Below are positions 1 through 5,665 of a DNA stretch of 6,554 nucleotides, piece after piece. The position numbers were made by a program, and so were the translations under genes. The notes beneath the pieces are model-generated. The model did not search any database, had not been told where the DNA came from, and worked only from the letters and a program-made list of their open reading frames with translations. Each line of letters starts with the position of its first letter. Within the stretch, counting starts at the first letter, position 1. This stretch comes from Bryobacterales bacterium (GTDB lineage Bacteria > Acidobacteriota > Terriglobia > Bryobacterales > Bryobacteraceae): NCBI GenBank assembly GCA_003132905.1, contig PKZC01000258.1:2845-9398 (forward strand). The letters run 5' to 3'.

Positions 1-724
1 GGTAGTCCAGCTTCGCTTTATACAAACGGCCCTCCTTCCGCAAGTGGTACGTCTTGATGTCAAACCAACTTCCGTGAACCCAATGACTACCGATAGCAAA
101 GCCATAGGAATACCCGCCTTCGCGGCCTAAGGCCGCAAAGAGTTGTCGGAAGTTCTTCCCGTCAAGATCCCATGTTCTGTTCTGTTGGAGCCACTTGACG
201 CTGATACGATCATCCCGAAGATGACGCCGGACACTCAACAGCATTCGCTTTTCGATCGGCGAGAGTTTGCGGGTGGCGCGCTTCTGTCTTAGGTCATTCA
301 ACATCTCCCTTTCCGGCTTGAAAGATATTTGGACGAAGTGACGGAAGCTCGATCGTCGCGCTGCCATCAGGTATGTCATCTTCGTTTCCGTTTCGAGGAT
401 CAGGCGATCAAAGATCGTACAGAGATCGCGCTGCTTCTCCACGACATGCATTAGCAGGGCGTGACATAGCTTTCTCATCCGAACCAGCAATCCTAGGACA
501 ATCGCTCTCCTTTGCGTTACACCATCCCGTAGCGTGGCCTCGTTAGGTGCAAGTGACGCCACGAAGGTCAGAAGCATTGTTGTGCGCACCATCAACTCGA
601 CGGCTATGGTCATGTAGTCGTCATTGTTATGGCATGCCGGTAGAGGCGTCATCCGGGCCGACCATTCTTCGATCTCAGCCAATTCGTTTAGAACATTATC
701 CCGAGAATCAACTGCGCGATCCAT
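1..724 (-). CDS. DUF5677-like protein, 3' end beyond the window
   Basis: An uninterrupted minus-strand frame runs from ATG at 724-722 to the left edge, giving 241 codons without a stop. A frame this long at mixed GC is unlikely by chance. The protein is mostly helical and charged. Residues around 45-65 (VELMVRTTMLLTF) and 105-125 (LILETETKMTYLM) recall the 'R/E-rich helix plus ET..TYL' pattern of DUF5677 proteins. A late segment, YSYGFAIGSHWVHGSW, resembles the conserved Tyr/Ser/His-rich C-terminal motif of that family. No signal peptide or membrane helix is evident. An AGGG lies about 6 bases before the ATG, and no earlier in-frame start is seen before a stop. The function of DUF5677 is unknown; members occur in accessory regions. 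Codon use is less GC-rich than in the neighbouring genes. The coding call is firm; the family call is from pattern recognition only. Confidence 0.72.
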   Translation of the reverse strand, partial: MDRAVDSRDNVLNELAEIEEWSARMTPLPACHNNDDYMTIAVELMVRTTMLLTFVASLAPNEATLRDGVTQRRAIVLGLLVRMRKLCHALLMHVVEKQRDLCTIFDRLILETETKMTYLMAARRSSFRHFVQISFKPEREMLNDLRQKRATRKLSPIEKRMLLSVRRHLRDDRISVKWLQQNRTWDLDGKNFRQLFAALGREGGYSYGFAIGSHWVHGSWFDIKTYHLRKEGRLYKAKLDY

Positions 725-734
725 CGTATACCCT

Positions 735-749
735 ATAGGCCATACCTAT
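735..749. repeat. Small palindrome ahead of the DUF5677-like gene
   Basis: ATAGG (735-739) and CCTAT (745-749) form a perfect 5-bp inverted repeat with a 5-base centre, starting 11 bases upstream of the ATG at 724. Its position would suit an operator or a small 5' UTR hairpin, but the arms are short and chance is a real alternative. Confidence 0.25.
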
Positions 750-754
750 TATTC

Positions 755-781
755 CTGATCCCCGGCTCAGTAAGGGATCGG
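755..781. repeat. Inverted repeat (GATCCC/GGGATC stem-loop)
   Basis: GATCCC at 757-762 and GGGATC at 774-779 are perfect complements separated by 11 bases. A T-G wobble and a C-G pair extend the stem to eight pairs (755-762 with 774-781). It lies in the spacer between the phosphotriesterase operon and the DUF5677-like gene. No T tract follows on either strand, so it is not a standard intrinsic terminator. It could be an operator or an mRNA-processing hairpin. Confidence 0.35.
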
Positions 782-834
782 ACGACTGAAGAAATCCGCC
801 GACCGCCTGTTGAGTTCTTACGTGGCCGCTGTAT

Positions 835-865
835 AAAAAAAAAGCGCATATGAGTTTGGTTACGC
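835..865 (-). terminator. Possible weak intrinsic terminator of the hydrolase operon
   Basis: Read on the minus strand, GCGTA (865-861) can pair with TATGC (850-846), with one G-U pair. GC and then nine consecutive T residues (843-835) follow. The position, about 120 bases after the stop of the phosphotriesterase-family gene and before the next gene, is right for a terminator. The stem is short and imperfect, so the call rests mainly on the T9 tract. Confidence 0.3.
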
Positions 866-984
866 AAGATCTCCAGGGACCAACTTCGCCCGGTCTGATC
901 GTCATTGTCCACCCGAACGCGGTGCAGATGAGCGTATAGTCGCTAGCCTTGATCGAAAACGCCTCGGTCGACGATTTTCCCAAT

Positions 985-2070
985 TTAAATATCCCGTCGA
1001 GGCCTTTTGGGAACGAACGCAAGAAATCGGCGCGGGTTGTCGACCATGATGTGGTGCAGCACTTCATCGGTCACGCCTGCGGCCTTCAGCTTCGGCAGAA
1101 AAACCGTGATCGTCTTGGCGTAGCCGCTGGATGCATCGGCTGAAAACATGAGGTGATCGGCGAACCCAGCCTCGAGGAGCGCCATGACTAGCGGCACCTG
1201 CTGCGCATCATTGTTGCCGCCTTGCCGATCGAAGCCCACAAAAGCGCCGCGCCTGCAAATTTGTTTCTGCACGTACACATTCGGGTCGACGAGATTTCCC
1301 AGGTGTCCGATGACAACGCGATCGGGTTTGACGCCCGCATCTTCGAGAATATCGAGCTGCTCCAGCGCCGATTTCCCCGGAATTCCGGTATGAGTGAAGA
1401 TCGGAATGTTCGTCGCGACGTGAGCTTTGCCAACAGCGCGGAACACCTTTCTTTCATCGGCGGAAATCTCGTCCCACGATCCAATCTCGCCAAACACACC
1501 GACCACGTCGTCATCGGCCTGTTGGATGAGCGCGCGGAAAATTTGATCCTCGCTCATGGTCGGGATTTCTTTTGGGTAAAAGGGCTGCGAGTAAAACCCG
1601 CCGCCGGCGACGATCGGTACGCCGGATTTCATGGCCACCTGGCGCAGGAAATTGATGTCGCGGCCCATCTCCTTGTGCCCGGCGTCGACGATGCAGGCAA
1701 TGTTGCCTTCACGCGCAGCTTTGGTGACTTCAGCGGACATCAGGTCCACATCGTGCATGATGTCCGGAGCAGGAGGCGGTGCAGCGCCCGCAGGTCTGGG
1801 AGGAAGCGGAGGCAATCCATTCGCGGCCCGGGCTGCCGCGGCGGCCGCGCCGAACCGCGCGCCAAAGTCCGAGGCAAGCTGCAAGTGCTCGTGAAAGAGC
1901 GTGACGCCGTCCGCCAACTCGTCCGGCGCGTAGTCCTTGAGGATCGTCCGTATGATGACGCCCTTCGGGAATGCAGGGGTTTGGGCTAATAGACCGCGTG
2001 GGATCACAGCTGCTGCAACGCCCGCCCCCAACACTTGCAGAGTCTGGCGGCGGGTGGTTGCGGCTGGCAC
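985..2070 (-). CDS. Tat-exported phosphotriesterase-family metallohydrolase
   Basis: Predicted binuclear-metal hydrolase of the phosphotriesterase/lactonase branch of the amidohydrolase superfamily, 361 aa. Visible metal-site residues are the HxH pair in FHEH (H60, H62), a bridging Glu in GEIGSW (E195), the His of FTHTG (H227), the His of IGHLGN (H256) and the Asp of FSADAS (D312). This is the full expected set. A bridging Glu replaces the carboxylated Lys of true phosphotriesterases, as in E. coli PHP-type proteins. The N terminus TTRRQTLQVLGAG (5-17) followed by a hydrophobic run and LLA-Q (about 27-30) fits a Tat signal, so it should fold in the cytoplasm and act in the periplasm. An Ala/Pro-rich insert lies at about 74-103. 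The start is GTG at 2070, whose G is also the last base of the upstream gene's TAG stop, suggesting translational coupling. It is the last gene of a three-gene operon. The substrate (lactone, ester or amide) is unknown. Confidence 0.9.
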   Translation of the reverse strand: MPAATTRRQTLQVLGAGVAAAVIPRGLLAQTPAFPKGVIIRTILKDYAPDELADGVTLFHEHLQLASDFGARFGAAAAAARAANGLPPLPPRPAGAAPPPAPDIMHDVDLMSAEVTKAAREGNIACIVDAGHKEMGRDINFLRQVAMKSGVPIVAGGGFYSQPFYPKEIPTMSEDQIFRALIQQADDDVVGVFGEIGSWDEISADERKVFRAVGKAHVATNIPIFTHTGIPGKSALEQLDILEDAGVKPDRVVIGHLGNLVDPNVYVQKQICRRGAFVGFDRQGGNNDAQQVPLVMALLEAGFADHLMFSADASSGYAKTITVFLPKLKAAGVTDEVLHHIMVDNPRRFLAFVPKRPRRDI

Positions 2071-2543
2071 TATGGCCGTTGAATCAGCTCGAGGCGGTTG
2101 CCGGCTGGATCAATCGCGATGCCGATGACGAGGCCCGTGTTTCCGAACGGACGCGGATCGCCCGCCATTGAGCCACCGGCGGCCTTGACGGCAGCGACTG
2201 TCGCTGCCATGTCCTTCACGTTGAGGATCACATGGGCGATGGGATCCTTCACGTCGTCGGAATCGCGATGCATAATCACGATCGGTTCGCTCTTATTGGC
2301 TTTTGCAGCGTCCACCGTGGCGCCGAAGTTCACAAAGACCTCCGGTCCCGAGGGTGTGTTGATGCGGTTGACCTCCTGCATAGTGAACGCGGCTTGAAAG
2401 AACTTGGCCAAGGCAACGGAGTCCTTCGCGCCGATTCGGACGGAGTCCAGCTTTACTTGGGCAGGCGCGACTTGAGCCGGCGCGGCCATCGCAAGCAGCA
2501 GCAGGGCGGAAACCGTTATCGCAGTTGTGTAATGGTTTTTCAT
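2070..2543 (-). CDS. Exported VOC (glyoxalase/dioxygenase-fold) protein
   Basis: 157-aa single VOC-type module with a Sec signal peptide (MKNHYTTAIT, then a hydrophobic stretch ending about APAQ, residues 20-24). The paired beta-alpha-beta pattern is visible: KLDSVRIGAKDSVALAKFF near 31-49, and PIAHVILNVKDMAATVAAV near 101-119. The family's typical end DPAGNRLELIQ (145-155) follows. H104 and E152 sit where VOC metal ligands usually lie, but the first motif lacks the usual His. Metal binding or catalysis is therefore uncertain, and it may be a binding or resistance-type member. The start is ATG at 2543, supported by GGAG six bases upstream and by the signal peptide; a longer frame to 2717 overlaps the preceding gene and is rejected. 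It lies 20 bp after the CMD-like gene and overlaps the hydrolase start by one base. A decayed paralogue lies at 5450-5641. Confidence 0.88.
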   Translation of the reverse strand: MKNHYTTAITVSALLLLAMAAPAQVAPAQVKLDSVRIGAKDSVALAKFFQAAFTMQEVNRINTPSGPEVFVNFGATVDAAKANKSEPIVIMHRDSDDVKDPIAHVILNVKDMAATVAAVKAAGGSMAGDPRPFGNTGLVIGIAIDPAGNRLELIQRP

Positions 2544-2549
2544 CCAATT

Positions 2550-2553
2550 CTCC
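2550..2553 (-). promoter_or_regulatory. Ribosome binding site of the VOC gene
   Basis: GGAG at 2553-2550 is separated by six bases from ATG at 2543. It settles the choice of this start over the in-frame upstream extension inside the preceding gene. Confidence 0.7.
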
Positions 2554-2563
2554 AGTTGTAAGA

Positions 2564-3202
2564 TTACCTCTTCAATGGTGGCAGCAGCGCCTCGCGCCCT
2601 GGCGGAAGGTGCTGATCGACGGCGTTCATCATGAAGCCTGCCTTGAAGTATTCGCCCATGATCATCATGAGCTGAACAGTGCGCTGACTCCCGAATTGGT
2701 TCACCATGCTTTCCCAAAGTTCACTGCTGACGCGGTGTTCACGAAACAGCGCGCGCCCGAAAGTGATCAGTGTCGCGTCCTTGCCGGATAGCGACGCCAC
2801 GTCGCGGTTGTACTTGACGACATCAATGACGGATTGCTCTAAGCCCTGCCGCCGGCCCGCCAGCTCGTGCGCGGTCCATTCGTACTGTTGGTCGATCTCG
2901 CGTGCGGTGATCAGCACTGCGATTTGAAAGTAGCGACGACCCACCGGGCTCTTCTCGCCTGAGGGAATACCCAGATCGAGATCCCTCGGGCTGTAGATCG
3001 AGACGTGGCTCGGTCCCGGCCCTGGCGTGTAGTTGGTCCTCGCGGCCAAAAGGCGCTTGCCGTCTTGGTCCAGGTCTGCCGCAGTGACCGGGGGCAGCCG
3101 CGAGAGCGTCACCGGGTCGATGTCTGGTGGAAGCGAATTCTTGTCCTGAGGGACCAGCGGAAGCGCAGCCAGCAACAGGACGCACAATCGGATCATCCTC
3201 AT
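2564..3202 (-). CDS. Exported carboxymuconolactone decarboxylase-like protein
   Basis: 212-aa protein with a short basic N terminus and hydrophobic run (RLCVLLLAALPLVPQ, about 5-19), read as a Sec signal. The central part carries the AhpD/CMD-fold signature WxxH in EWTAHELAGRRQG (W109, H112). Helical segments follow: VIDVVKYNRD (125-134), DATLITFGRALF (142-153) and TVQLMMIMGEYFKAGFMMNA (175-194). These match the C-terminal CMD helices. The redox CxxC of AhpD-type peroxidase partners is absent; the only Cys (C7) is in the signal. It is thus closer to the decarboxylase/lactone-type members, whose chemistry varies. The start is ATG at 3202, preceded by GAGGTG with five bases between. It is the first gene of the operon, so the promoter should lie in 3203-3327. 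The true substrate is unknown. Confidence 0.85.
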   Translation of the reverse strand: MRMIRLCVLLLAALPLVPQDKNSLPPDIDPVTLSRLPPVTAADLDQDGKRLLAARTNYTPGPGPSHVSIYSPRDLDLGIPSGEKSPVGRRYFQIAVLITAREIDQQYEWTAHELAGRRQGLEQSVIDVVKYNRDVASLSGKDATLITFGRALFREHRVSSELWESMVNQFGSQRTVQLMMIMGEYFKAGFMMNAVDQHLPPGREALLPPLKR

Positions 3203-3207
3203 ATAGT

Positions 3208-3213
3208 CACCTC
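3208..3213 (-). promoter_or_regulatory. Strong ribosome binding site of the CMD-like gene
   Basis: GAGGTG, part of the full anti-16S complement, sits five bases before ATG at 3202. It fixes the first ATG as the start rather than the second in-frame ATG at 3196. Confidence 0.75.
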
Positions 3214-3314
3214 GTCAGGTTCCGTTCGCACAGCTCGTGGTCCAAGATATCAAGAAATGATCACAAGGAAATCGGTAAACTGGAATCGCTCCGAAGTGCC
3301 GTCCAAATCTTGCG

Positions 3315-3321
3315 AAGAGGG
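3315..3321 (+). promoter_or_regulatory. Ribosome binding site that selects a GTG start at 3328
   Basis: AAGAGGG is followed by a six-base spacer and GTG at 3328-3330. The codons after this GTG encode a clear signal peptide. The more distant ATG at 3127 would give a charged, non-conserved extension that lies antisense to the divergent gene. Confidence 0.75.
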
Positions 3322-3327
3322 AACAAC

Positions 3328-4122
3328 GTGATCCGACCATTCACGAAGGCGCGCTGCCATGCACTGGCTACAGCGGCGATACTGTTGACCATCACTGGAG
3401 TAGCCAGTGCACAGTGGGATCCATATCCCTGGAAGAGAGTGCCGCGAACCGCCGATGGCAAGGTGGATTTGAAAGCGCCGATGCCGCGCACGTCTTACGG
3501 CAAGCCCGATCTGTCCGGCTTCTGGATGCCGGAAGATCCCATCAAGAATTTGCTGAACCTGGCCGCCGATCTGAAGCCGGACGAGGTGCCTCTTACGCCA
3601 TGGGGGCGGGGCGTCCTGAATGAGCGCATCGCAAACAATGGCAAGGATCACCCCGGTGTGTCCTGTCTGCCGTCCGGCATTCCGGAAAAAGACAACATCC
3701 CCGATGGCCTGAAGCTGGTGCAGACCGAAGACCTGGTGCTGCTGCTGCACGAATCCCGCACCATCTACCGGCAGATCTTCACCGATGGAAGGCCGCTCCC
3801 TAAGGATCCACAGCCGACATGGATGGGGTATTCGATCGGCCATTGGGACAAGGACACGTTCGTCGTAGAGACGATCGGGCAGAACGGCAGGACATGGCTC
3901 GACATGCAAGGGCATCCAGGGACGGAAACGCTGCGCGTCACCGAACGTTTCTCGCGGCCAAGGGTTGGCCACATGGACATCGAGGTCACCATCGACGATC
4001 CGAAGGCTTATACCAAGCCGTGGTCCGTCAAGCTGGCCTGGCGGCTAGAACCGGATACGGATCTCATCGAGAGCATTTGCGAAGAGAACAACCGGGATCC
4101 GGCGCACATGATCGGCAAGTGA
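3328..4122 (+). CDS. Uncharacterised secreted protein ('GKPDLSGFW' family)
   Basis: 264-aa secreted protein of a family I associate with Acidobacteriota and relatives; no biochemical function is known to me. The Sec signal spans residues 1-28 and ends GVASA before QWDPYP. The mature protein opens with PRTADGKVDL (39-48) and then GKPDLSGFW (58-66), the hallmark of the family. A long conserved core follows: YRQIFTDGRPLPKDP (147-161), WMGYSIGHWDKDTFVVET (165-182), TERFSRP (205-211), TIDDPKAYTKPW (221-232) and a terminal CEENN (251-255). C113 and C251 might form a disulfide. The start is GTG at 3328, chosen from the GAGGG Shine-Dalgarno and the signal peptide. It diverges from the hydrolase operon and may share its control region. 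Similar proteins often sit beside exported hydrolases, but this context does not prove a role. Confidence 0.87.
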   Translation: MIRPFTKARCHALATAAILLTITGVASAQWDPYPWKRVPRTADGKVDLKAPMPRTSYGKPDLSGFWMPEDPIKNLLNLAADLKPDEVPLTPWGRGVLNERIANNGKDHPGVSCLPSGIPEKDNIPDGLKLVQTEDLVLLLHESRTIYRQIFTDGRPLPKDPQPTWMGYSIGHWDKDTFVVETIGQNGRTWLDMQGHPGTETLRVTERFSRPRVGHMDIEVTIDDPKAYTKPWSVKLAWRLEPDTDLIESICEENNRDPAHMIGK

Positions 4123-4170
4123 CACGGACCGAGCAACGCGCTCTTCTTTACTTGGGCGCATTGTTGGTGT

Positions 4171-4196
4171 CGTATCGGACTGCCGTGCGCGATACG
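4171..4196. repeat. Inverted repeat in the convergent spacer
   Basis: CGTATCG (4171-4177) and CGATACG (4190-4196) are perfect 7-bp complements around a 12-base loop. They lie 49 bases after the stop of the plus-strand secreted-protein gene. No T run follows, so it could be a factor-dependent terminator or 3'-end stabilising hairpin rather than an intrinsic terminator. Confidence 0.4.
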
Positions 4197-4259
4197 CCCG
4201 CCAATGTGAGGCTGGCCTTGACGTAGGGGCCTATGGCGCCTGATAGTTACATTCACGGC

Positions 4260-4275
4260 GCTCTTCGGAAAGAGC
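4260..4275. repeat. Perfect hairpin between converging genes
   Basis: GCTCTT (4260-4265), tetraloop CGGA, AAGAGC (4270-4275) form a perfect 6-bp hairpin. It is 34 bases past the minus-strand SDR stop and can fold from either strand. It lacks a downstream T tract. It is a candidate bidirectional 3'-end element for the two converging genes. Confidence 0.4.
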
Positions 4276-4309
4276 ACGTCCGCGATTAGGCCGTTTTCCG
4301 TCAAGTTGG

Positions 4310-5053
4310 TTAGGCGTTTGTGCCGCCGTCCACGGTCAGGTTCGCGCCGGTGATATACGACGCATCCGGACCGGCCACGAACGCTACTAATGCGGCCACC
4401 TCGTCAACCGATCCGAAGCGGTCCAGAGCAGTGTTGGCTTTCTGCGGCACGGCCCAATCGCCTGAGGCGGGGTTCAAATCCGTGTCGATCGGGCCCGGCT
4501 GGATGTTATTGACCGTGATGCCCCGGCTCCCGACCTCTCTCGACAAGCTCTGCGCGAACATCTTGACGGCTCCCTTGGTGGCCGAGTAGGCCGCGAGGCC
4601 GGGCGTCATGTTACGTTCACCTACGCAGGAACCAATCATGATAATGCGGCCGCCGTTCTTCATCTGCTTCAGTGCCGCCTGCGTCGCGATGAAGGTGCCG
4701 CGAATGTTGAGGTCAATCAGGCGATCTAACTCCTCCAGCGTCGCCTCCTCAAATTTCTTTGGAATTGCCGTGCCCGCATTGTTCACAAGCACATCGAGTC
4801 CACCGAACGTCGCGACGGTCTTTTCGACCGCTGCTCCGACGGCAACGGCATTAGTAGCGTCCGCCTGTATCGCGATCGCCTTTCCGCCACCGTATTCAAT
4901 CTCCTTGACGACCGACGCGGCCGCGTCTGCACCTTTCGTATATGTGATGGCAACGTTCGCTCCGTCCTTGGCGAGCTGTTTCGCGATCGCTGCGCCAATG
5001 CCGCGTGAACCGCCGGTAACGAGTGCGGTCTTTCCTTCCAGTTTCTTAGACAT
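4310..5053 (-). CDS. SDR-family oxidoreductase (FabG-like)
   Basis: 247-aa classical short-chain dehydrogenase/reductase, probably cytoplasmic and NAD(P)(H)-dependent. All hallmark elements are present: the TGGSRGIG dinucleotide loop (13-20), the adenine-contacting Asp of QADAT (D65), NNAG (91-94), the active-site Asn in DLNIRG (N116), catalytic Ser in IGSCVG (S142), and YSATK with Y156 and K160. PGPIDTDL (187-194) follows the usual PG motif. The strand after the Rossmann loop ends AITYTKG without an acidic residue, which favours NADPH. The C-terminal TGANLTVDGG (235-244) is standard. The family includes 3-oxoacyl-ACP reductases, but such paralogues act on many alcohols and ketones, so no substrate is assigned. 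The start is ATG at 5053 with GAGAGG three bases upstream; a longer frame to 5155 adds an unconserved tail and is rejected. It appears monocistronic. Confidence 0.93.
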   Translation of the reverse strand: MSKKLEGKTALVTGGSRGIGAAIAKQLAKDGANVAITYTKGADAAASVVKEIEYGGGKAIAIQADATNAVAVGAAVEKTVATFGGLDVLVNNAGTAIPKKFEEATLEELDRLIDLNIRGTFIATQAALKQMKNGGRIIMIGSCVGERNMTPGLAAYSATKGAVKMFAQSLSREVGSRGITVNNIQPGPIDTDLNPASGDWAVPQKANTALDRFGSVDEVAALVAFVAGPDASYITGANLTVDGGTNA

Positions 5054-5449
5054 TGTCCTCTCTTTTCCCTCAATTTTGGTCGTTGACGATTCAATCTCGG
5101 GTATGCTGCGACCTCGGACGGCACGTAGTCCGGCACTTGTGAAACACGAGGGCACTGCCCCAACTTCGTCAGTTGCTCGGGCGGCTAGTTTCGGTGATGA
5201 CTACTCCTGTGACCTGCCTCGCTGCTCGTCGCCTGCCATGCTTGGCTACTAAAGATTCTGGACTAAGGCGCTCATTGGCGCACCCCCTAAACGGGGAATC
5301 TTCGAGTACCATCATCGCGTGAGCGGGAAATCGAGGGAGGAAGTACTTTGACGGATTGTCGCCGTCGCGTACTTGTCCAGGGCAGCGGTTTCGAGCCGCT
5401 CGATCCACCCACGATAAAGTTCCAACCAGAGTGGCTAGCGAGGCATTTG
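5054..5449. other. Gene-free upstream region of the SDR gene
   Basis: This spacer should hold the SDR promoter on the minus strand, but I cannot point to a convincing -35/-10 pair. Frames in it are short and have no recognisable protein features. It contains the inverted-repeat cluster at 5252-5302 and a small stem-loop at 5384-5400 (AGCGG/CCGCT with a 7-base loop). The right end merges into the VOC relic. Confidence 0.5.
5252..5302. repeat. Nested inverted repeats in the spacer
   Basis: The outer arms AAGATTC (5252-5258) and GAATCTT (5296-5302) are perfect complements. Between them are GGCGC (5268-5272) repeated directly as GGCGC (5277-5281), and CCCC (5284-5287) facing GGGG (5293-5296) across TAAAC. 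The outer and C/G stems share base 5296 and so may be alternative folds. No mobile-element gene is associated. It may be an RNA structure, a small dispersed repeat or an old element end. Confidence 0.4.
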
Positions 5450-5641
5450 TGGCCGTTGAATTACAACGCGGGTGCCGGCCGGATCGATTGCAATGTCTAC
5501 GACGAGACCCGTGTTTCCGAATGGCCGCGGATCGCCGCCGATTGAGCTACCGGGGGCGTTTACGTCAGCGAGATGGGCGATTCGGATCCTTCGCGGCGGC
5601 GGCCTTGGCACTGCAGTTCACAAAAGCCTCCGGTCCTGAGG
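5450..5641 (-). pseudogene. Decayed copy of the VOC gene
   Basis: This stretch is a degenerate relative of the 3' part of the VOC gene at 2070-2543. Shared blocks include TGGCCGTTGAAT (5450-5461), CCCGTGTTTCCGAA near 5508-5521, and GTTCACAAA followed by a near-match to CCTCCGGTCC near 5616-5635. Read on the minus strand it encodes SGPEAFVN, then GGDPRPFGNTGLVVDIAIDP and TRVVIQRP. The intact gene has SGPEVFVN, AGDPRPFGNTGLVIGIAIDP and NRLELIQRP. It is broken in several ways. About 12 codons are missing after IAH, a longer block is missing before AAGGATCC, one extra base near 5580 shifts the frame, the Glu codon of the LEL motif is lost, and the stop codon is gone. No signal peptide or start remains. 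It lies 24 bp downstream of the NTF2-like gene on the same strand, so it may once have been in that transcript. Confidence 0.85.
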
Positions 5642-5665
5642 ACCTACTGGCCGCTTTCGCGAAAA

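Larger units (their letters stand above)
3203..3327. promoter_or_regulatory. Divergent promoter region
   Basis: This 125-bp spacer lies between the start of the minus-strand operon (3202) and the plus-strand secreted-protein gene (3328). Promoters for both must lie here or within the gene ends. It contains the short palindromes GATATC and TGATCA close together around 3245-3262 and a TAAACT at about 3276 that could be a plus-strand -10 box. No convincing -35 box is seen, so exact promoters are not called. A shared regulator of both transcripts is possible. Confidence 0.4.

Noticed and set aside
708..1067. 119-codon minus-strand frame overlapping the end of the hydrolase gene
   Set aside because: Its first third is an out-of-frame reading of the hydrolase C terminus, it overlaps the DUF5677-like start, and the rest (containing GWTMTIRPGEVGPW) matches nothing I recognise.
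1222..1989. 255-codon plus-strand frame
   Set aside because: It is the antisense shadow of the phosphotriesterase-family gene, which has all catalytic motifs and an export signal on the other strand.
3127..3327. 67-residue extension of the secreted-protein gene to an upstream ATG
   Set aside because: It would bury the signal peptide inside the protein and overlap the divergent gene antisense; the GTG at 3328 has a good Shine-Dalgarno.
3250..3972. 240-codon minus-strand frame
   Set aside because: It is antisense to the secreted 'GKPDLSGFW' gene and has no domain features.
5054..5155. 34-residue N-terminal extension of the SDR
   Set aside because: Classical SDRs start just before the first strand, and the ATG at 5053 has its own Shine-Dalgarno; the extension has no conserved features.
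5268..5281. Short direct repeat GGCGC with a 4-base gap, considered as a CRISPR or regulator iteron
   Set aside because: There are only two 5-base units, with no spacing series and no cas or replication genes.
5384..5400. tRNA T-arm-like stem-loop (AGCGG, TTTCGAG, CCGCT)
   Set aside because: The loop has one T too many before CGA for a T-loop in register, and no matching acceptor, D or anticodon arms lie at tRNA distance upstream.
5169..5408. 79-codon minus-strand frame in the SDR upstream region
   Set aside because: No domain and no signal peptide are seen, and it spans the inverted-repeat cluster; nothing supports coding.
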